DNA of 64,000 nucleotides, from contig QAOA01002417.1 of the NCBI GenBank assembly GCA_003255065.1, forward strand, positions 258,122 to 322,121, written 5' to 3'. The stretch is from Cercis canadensis (taxonomy: Eukaryota; Streptophyta; Magnoliopsida; Fabales; Fabaceae). Below the pieces are notes generated by a model. The model saw only the letters and a program-made list of their open reading frames with translations. It did not search any database and was not told where the DNA came from. This document shows positions 57,945 to 64,000 of the stretch, piece by piece. The number at the start of each line of letters is the position of its first letter. Within the stretch, counting starts at the first letter, position 1. Made by a program: the position numbers and the translations under genes.

Positions 57945-60463
57945 ATTGGATAGTCTTCCTCGCTGGTCAAGTGATTAATGTTTCTTTCTCAGTTCATCGA
58001 TCACAAATTACAGCTTCGGTTGACAACAGTGAAGTGTTCCAGAACTCAGCTCAAGGCTTTACAGCATTTCGCATTGACCGACTTCCGTGTCCAGTAGGCG
58101 AGAAATTGACGAAAAACTGCGTTTTTTTTCGCCTTTTCTTTTCAAGACAAATATAATACTAGATAATTAGATATATGAATACACGAAAAATAACCGGCAA
58201 AAAACAGTAGATGGAAAATGAAACTAAAAATAAAATTTTATTAAATTCTTAATAATCTAAATTTAATTCACTATCAATATAAAATTTATATATAATTATA
58301 AAAAGCTAAATTGTTTAATTGTCAATAAAATATTTTAACAAATTGTTTAAGTATAATCTCTTTTAAAGTGTCTATAATCTTTGTTTCTGTATAAACTATT
58401 TTAAAAGCTTTTGTTTTTAAATTTGGAGATTTTTTTTTTTTGTTTTTTCAACATAGGAGTGCAATACACTCAAAGCAGTAGAACTTTCTTGTGATGAGAA
58501 ATGGTGGTGGTGACTTTAACATTTTCCTTCAAAACCTGGCATGCCTCTTTTATGAACATGAATTTTGTAGACAACAATAGAATTTAGGAAAAAAAGACGG
58601 GGAAATATTAACTTTTATCCATTTACAAAATCAATTTCAATTAATGTAATTACATCCATGAGATTTAATATTAATACTAGTACTATTCTGCGTCGATACG
58701 CAAGTTGCGTGAGAGGCAGGGCATTAGCCTTAAGTAACGGGTCGTGGGATGAAATTTAAATAATCATAGAAGCATAAATTATATAAATCAATGTGATCTA
58801 ATATACCAATTATAGATTTCATATTTTGAACCATAGATACAATACATAAAAAGTATCAATCATAAATTCATAATACATTTAAAAGAGTATTAAACAAATG
58901 CAGAATAAGCTAATACTATATGCTCAAAAAATCTATGGTGTAAAATTTGAACTGAAAATGTCAACATCTTTCACTAAGTCCATACGATTTTCGACTGATC
59001 CTAAAATTGCAACATTGCTATATCTAATGACTTGAGATATACAAAGTTACTTTAAGTATGAGGAAAATAACAAATATACACTATATGTTATTTATGATAA
59101 GCATCAATCATTATCGTACTCTTTAATAACATATCTTTATAATTTATGTGTACACTATACTGTATCTTATTGTGGGCTATGTGTTTTGGATCTCCATGTT
59201 CCTAACGCTCCTATGATAAGTAAATAACTAAAGTACTAAACCAAACTTCTTTCAAATTTAGGTCATGTTACAAACAATTGTATTTATTTATATCTCCACT
59301 TTATCTATTTTTCTTTGTTAATATATATCACAAGAGTATTTTATATTATACTATTTTTTATATCAAACATAGGAAAAAGAATTTCAAATTGATAAAGTAT
59401 TGACCTACATATATATCACAAGAGTTTCCTATATTGATTACCTACATAAACATACTAATATTTTTATTGATAAAGTATTGACCCACAATTGTTAGTAAAA
59501 TAATTTGGTTTTCATTCTCAACATCATGAGNAAATCAACTACCTAAAAATAAATTGTCCCATTTGTATCTTCAAAATGGACATGTAATGATTAATTTCCT
59601 ATTTATAATAAATGTCATATCCCCAATTATTTGATTATGAGCTTTTATCCATTTACAAAATCAATTTCAATTAATGTAATTACATCCATGAGATTTAGTA
59701 TTAATATATTACACCGATTACATATAGGGTTTTTTTTTCGCAAATATCTTTTTATAATATTTGAGTATACATTAAATATTTGCTTGTTATTTGTTCAAAA
59801 TATTACACAATCTTTAAAATTTCATGAACAATCAAATTCTTAAAACTACAGAGATAAAAACTTGAATTAAAGAAATTCTCATTTTTTATCAAGTGTTAAT
59901 TAGATTACACAAAACAGTAAAATAAACATAAAAATATGAAAATGGTTTGTTTGCCCAATCAGTATGGTTTCAAAATTGAAATTTAAGGGTATATATTTGC
60001 AAATGGGTGGCGTCTCTACATTTTTCCGAAATTATTTATTCAAAATTGAAAATATAAAAAAATTACAAAGATTCATCTACAAAATATTATCAATATGAAA
60101 GTTGCTCGGATACAATATTAATCCAAGAATGACAGACGGAATTAAATTTTTGCGCTGAGATATGGGAGCTAAAATTTTCAAGTGGGATATGGGAGAAAAA
60201 AATTTAAAGCTTTAACCTTAACCTTTTTAAAAAATTCTTGGACCAATGTAAGGTTCCACATATACAAAACCGTCTTCAGTCATTTATGCACGAGCCACCC
60301 ACATTATAATTTGCTTCTCAATTCGGACCCTAACATTTAAACATCAGAAAATAGCAAAGAAAAAAGGGAACCTGAAGGGAAGTCAAGGTACCCTCACTCA
60401 TTCATCCAAGATTTATCAGTTACTGATTCATCCATCCATCCCTACCAAATGTTGCCAAGTTTC
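57945..60463. other. AT-rich intergenic region between NERD1-like and MORC genes
   Basis: Starts with the NERD1-like promoter. It is strongly AT-rich with local short repeats, such as TTGATAAAGTATTGACC at about 59391 and 59468 and ATATATCACAAGAGT at 59324 and 59410. An N sits at 59531. No gene is supported. Confidence 0.45.
58612..59706 (+). repeat. 65-bp direct repeat pair, 1030 bp apart
   Basis: Bases 58612-58676 and 59642-59706 are identical except for one base (A versus G near the end). They bound about 965 bp of AT-rich non-coding DNA that includes an N at 59531. The pair may be short terminal direct repeats of a small retroelement (TRIM-like), or a duplication made at an assembly joint. 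Confidence 0.7.
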
Positions 60464-63304
60464 TCAAACCTTTTCATTATGTGCTTTTATTTTCTTCTGC
60501 TTCCTCTTAGCCTCCAAGAGTAAAGAAAGTTCAGCACACTTCCCTTTAATTTTAACCAACTCCTTCTCCAAGTCCTCAACCTATTCCAGGCCAGCGAGAG
60601 GAACAAAATTTACAGTTACAAAGTTGAAACACAATGACTATTTGAAGCATAATTATCAAGCTTTGTTATCAGATTACTCTTACCGTCTGTTTCAACCCAG
60701 TCTCCCTCAGCACGTATCCCTCACACCTGCAGAGAAGGGTTTCTATGGGTATTATTCAATGACAAAAACATGTAAAGAACAGGCCAGGATGCCTCAAGCA
60801 AGTACAGTCAATTAAATACTTGTTTTGTATACTTTTCTGTTAATCCTAATGATTTAATCCTTATCAAAAAAAAATTTCATCATGGTCCATAAAACACAGG
60901 TATATCCATTTCTAAAGCAATTCATACAATCCTCAGAAAATATTGGATGAATCATACAGATCCTTGTCAAGAGTAGGTGAAATACCAACAAAGTCTACAA
61001 ATTTATAAGATGTACATCCTTCCCCATTAAGACCAAGGAAGGAGTTTGATCACAGGTTCTAGAATTAACTTGGAGGACTATAGCTTGCCAATCAGAATGT
61101 TGCAACAACGGTTGAACAAAATATATATACAAGGATTGAGCGAAGATTGACACATGTTTGATTGGACTACGCAGACAATTTGAATCAAGATTTACCTCAT
61201 GAAAAGTTCAATATTTTCCTCACAGATCTGATCAGCAGACCTTGACCCTGGTGATCCTACAGATGTAACCTGTTCATGAAACAAAACATGTGACTTAAAC
61301 ATGGGTTCCAATCAAATAGCATACTTATGTTTTGCATTTAAAATAAAAATGCACATTTTGGGGGTTGGTAGCATACACACACACGTCTCATTTGGAGGGT
61401 CAATATTTATCTGTTTAACCATCAGGGTAATACGGTGGTATTACCCAGTTACAAGGCCTAAATAAATGAATCATGAAAAGGGATAGAAACACAAAAAGGA
61501 AAGTAGCTTCTTGCTGAAATGATTGACATGAATAAATTTTAACTAAAAACAGTGGCTGCAGCCATGGCTTTCTAATTAAAATTCCTCCATATCAGGTATA
61601 TGTAGAAGCCAATACTTCAAATGTTTCTGAAGTAACTGCACCTACTCATCTACAAAAATAATGTACAGCAATATGCTCTACATACACCATATCCATGTAA
61701 GAGAGGGTTAAGAAAATCATCAACAAGATACTGCAAGCGTAAATTCTAGCCAAGCTGAATTGGTCAATTTCAAATGTGTATACTCTAATATTTAGATTTA
61801 AAGCATCATCTATAACACTGACATGTAAAATGAATTATTCACTATAGTATGAATCTACTGAGTTCAATAAAGTCATCAAACTGAAAAAATGCCCAAAAGA
61901 CATAACAGAGTAGAGAAACAACCAGTATAATATATTTCATTACACATAAGCCAGCAAGTATAATTTCAGGAAGTACATCAGAGAAAACATATTGTACACT
62001 ACTTCAGCTACTTACATGCTGCTCATTACTCGAATAATGCACACCATCTGCTTGAAGACCCACAATCGGCTGATCTGAACTCAAATCTTCTTCATGCTCA
62101 CCTACTATACCAATATCCTGTTGATCAGCAGGCAGCTCATTATGAGATTTACTTAAACGTCCAGCTAAACGTTGAAGGTGAACTTCCTTCTGCACATTTT
62201 GTGATTTGAAATTTGGTGGCTGATATCCAACTAAGTGACAGTGACCTTTCCTGTCTAGTCCAGAACAAATATCACCAAATGAATGTCAAACTTGTATATA
62301 GGAAAAGACCATCCAAATTCAATGTCACATTTACACTAAATAATGCACCAAATTTTTTTTTTCCCACTTATCTACATTTCTACTTCTCATACAAGTAGTT
62401 TTTATATACATTTATGCTTGGGGTTTGCTGTCCCATACAAAGAAATTCATTATGAAGTATATCCAGCCTTCACAAAAACAGAAAAAGATAAATCTGGGGG
62501 GTTGGGGTGTTTAAAAAGGAAAACCTATGCTGTCCAAGGAAAAATGCTAGGTAATGTAACAAACCAGTATTCCATTATCATTTGTTTCAGCCTGGCTTCC
62601 AGCCTTATAAACAGCAATGATCTCTCAAAATCCTGCTTGTCATGTGCTGGTTCTATAAAATTTGCTTCAAGAACTCCTAGAACGTACCAATAAACAGGTA
62701 AGAACTAGAAAGCTTGAAGTGATTGTCAAGAAAACTGAATGGTTCAAAGAAAGAGGAGTATACCAACAACACCATTCCCTTTTGAAGAACCATCTCCTGT
62801 TACTTTCCAAAAGGGCTGCATCCACATGAACCAGTTAATCACATCAGCAACAGAATTGTACTACAAATTGCTAATGCACTTCTAGCAACAAAACAATGTA
62901 AAGTTCTCCAAACTTCCATTATTTAAATTGGCATCCTTAGTTAGCAAAGTAAGTTGAGTCAAAGATCAAAACAATCTGAAGCTGAAAAAGAAAATCAGCT
63001 ATGAAATTTGTGTATTAATTTAATCACATCAGTTACTGAAATTGAACAGCAGTTAAAAGTTCAATATTTTACGTATATTCAATTCAAAAGTGGTAATTTG
63101 CCATCGAAAGAAACAAGAAAAGAGTAGAAAAAGAAAGGTAAAGACTTGAAAAGTTGAAAAGGCAACTGGATTTCAAACTGAGAGAAGGCAATTCAAGCAA
63201 TGTGAACATACCTTGATCAGGCGATTTTTGTGATACACATTATAACCAGAAACATTAATAGAAGGAGCCTCCTTTAAAAATCCAATGGTTGTGTCCACTG
63301 TGAC
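60464..63304 (-). CDS. MORC1: MORC1/CRT1-type GHKL ATPase, 3' part only
   Basis: Seven exons of a gene whose 5' part lies beyond the right edge: 63304-63212, 62815-62764, 62676-62565, 62250-62016, 61269-61196, 60726-60684, 60580-60464, all GT-AG and in frame, 242 codons to the TGA. The first three encode the end of the S5 domain with MORC signatures YNVYHKNRLIKPFWKV, GVVGVLEANFIEPAHDKQDF and RLEARLKQM. Exon 4 begins in a Trp codon and gives KGHCHLVGYQ. A variable Gln/Glu/Asp-rich linker follows, then a C-terminal coiled coil (VEDLEKELVKIKGKCAELSL) and a Lys-rich end. MORC ATPases compact chromatin and act in gene silencing; the MORC1/CRT1 branch also affects immune-receptor signalling. The N-terminal ATPase motifs are not in the window, so activity cannot be judged. 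Confidence 0.9.
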
Positions 63305-64000
63305 CTATAAATTAGACCATAGTCATTAGCTTTAAAATCTGAAAGCTGTTGTTTCCTTGGTGTTTAATACCTGAAGAACAAACTAATATACCAAAGATGA
63401 AGTGCAAGAAATCAAGGGTTAGAAGAGTAGGGTAAGCATGACCTTCACATGGAAAGAAAAGAAATTACCATTAAGATTTCTATAATAAGATGCTATTAAT
63501 TAAAAAATAAATAACAAATAAAGGCTCCCATGCACAATATAGAAACCATAAAATAGCCAAAAATGGTAAAGAATTCTCCATTCATAAATGCCTAATGGAG
63601 CTATTATTTTAATATGACTACTGCTTCACACCACATAAGCCCTATGCAAATGGTAACTGTATAAACACTATTAGGTCATAACTTCCACAGCTAGAAGGCT
63701 TTCAAGAAGACCTTGCTAAAAAAAAATAAGATTACATTTTGTAAAGTAACTGCGAATAACAACAAACTAGGACGTACTAAATCAATTGGAAACCAAAATT
63801 CCAGCACTGTTTGTTCATCTCACTTTTCCCCCCTCTTACCCCCTTTTTTAGGAGGGATGCATGGTTAATAAGTACATCATATGTTTGATTCACGAATGCT
63901 TTGTAACTTAACAAGCAGAACATTCTGGACTAATATTAAATTTGTGCAGAAAGCTGCTTATCAATTCTTCTTTTTAAAATGTTTCACCACACAAACAGAA
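63305..64000 (-). other. Intron of the MORC gene running off the window
   Basis: No further exon with MORC-like coding could be found in these 696 bases. The acceptor (TTTATAG) at 63305-63311 closes the intron; the donor lies outside the window. Confidence 0.5.

Noticed and set aside
11403..63304. A functional module linking the NLR with the MORC1/CRT1-type gene
   Set aside because: CRT1-family proteins do interact with resistance proteins, but these genes are about 50 kb apart with unrelated genes between them; linkage alone does not support a module.
63682..63712. TTCCACAGCT followed by TTTCAAGAAG, reminiscent of miR396
   Set aside because: The match breaks in the middle and no hairpin partner is visible nearby.

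Overview
The window is nuclear DNA from a eudicot plant, most likely a woody rosid; I cannot name the species from sequence alone. The evidence is GT-AG introns throughout, AT-rich intergenic DNA, plant-only gene families (CC-NB-ARC-LRR, SHI/STY zinc finger, PMT-type methyltransferase, NERD1-like FG-GAP protein) and typical plant transposable elements. Six single N characters sit in homopolymers or repeats (4607, 28844, 38338, 42320, 56094, 59531); they look like assembly joints rather than true single bases.

I support ten protein genes, nine complete and one cut by the right edge. From left to right they are: mitochondrial ribosomal protein L7/L12 (+, intronless); the FOLT1-type mitochondrial-carrier folate transporter (+, 11 exons); a CC-NB-ARC-LRR immune receptor (-); a soluble epoxide hydrolase (-, 4 exons); a small oxidoreductase-like-domain protein (+); a secretory-pathway glutaredoxin C3 (+, 4 exons); a PMT26-type Golgi methyltransferase with a long acidic stem (-, 8 exons); a SHI/STY/SRS zinc-finger transcription factor (+, 2 exons); a NERD1-like FG-GAP membrane protein (-, 13 exons, all introns phase 0); and the 3' part of a MORC1/CRT1-type GHKL ATPase (-). 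Exon boundaries were worked out by hand from reading frame and splice consensus, and every join keeps frame.

Layout: 1-28 kb is gene-dense and mostly housekeeping plus one resistance gene. From 27.1 to 42.0 kb there is a gene-free AT-rich stretch with MITEs and simple repeats leading up to the SHI gene. Another gene-poor stretch follows from 44.3 to 49.6 kb, so the developmental regulator sits alone in about 22 kb. The NERD1-like and MORC genes fill the right end. The genes do not form an operon or an obvious pathway.

Mobile DNA: a long-terminal-inverted-repeat DNA element (3171-4136), a tRNA-derived SINE (18114-18313), a non-autonomous hAT element with an 8-bp target duplication (18510-19745), two AT-rich MITEs (39267-39502, 40596-40816), and three separate insertions inside NERD1-like introns: a Copia LTR/PBS/gag fragment, a MITE with about 50-bp inverted repeats, and an LTR-like relict. 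I found no CRISPR array, rRNA gene, convincing tRNA or miRNA gene, and no clear previously undescribed multi-gene system. The more interesting observations are the transposon-laden all-phase-0 NERD1-like gene, an H-to-V change beside the epoxide hydrolase nucleophile, a 21-nt microexon in FOLT1, the alternative 3' end of the NLR, and assembly-joint duplications.
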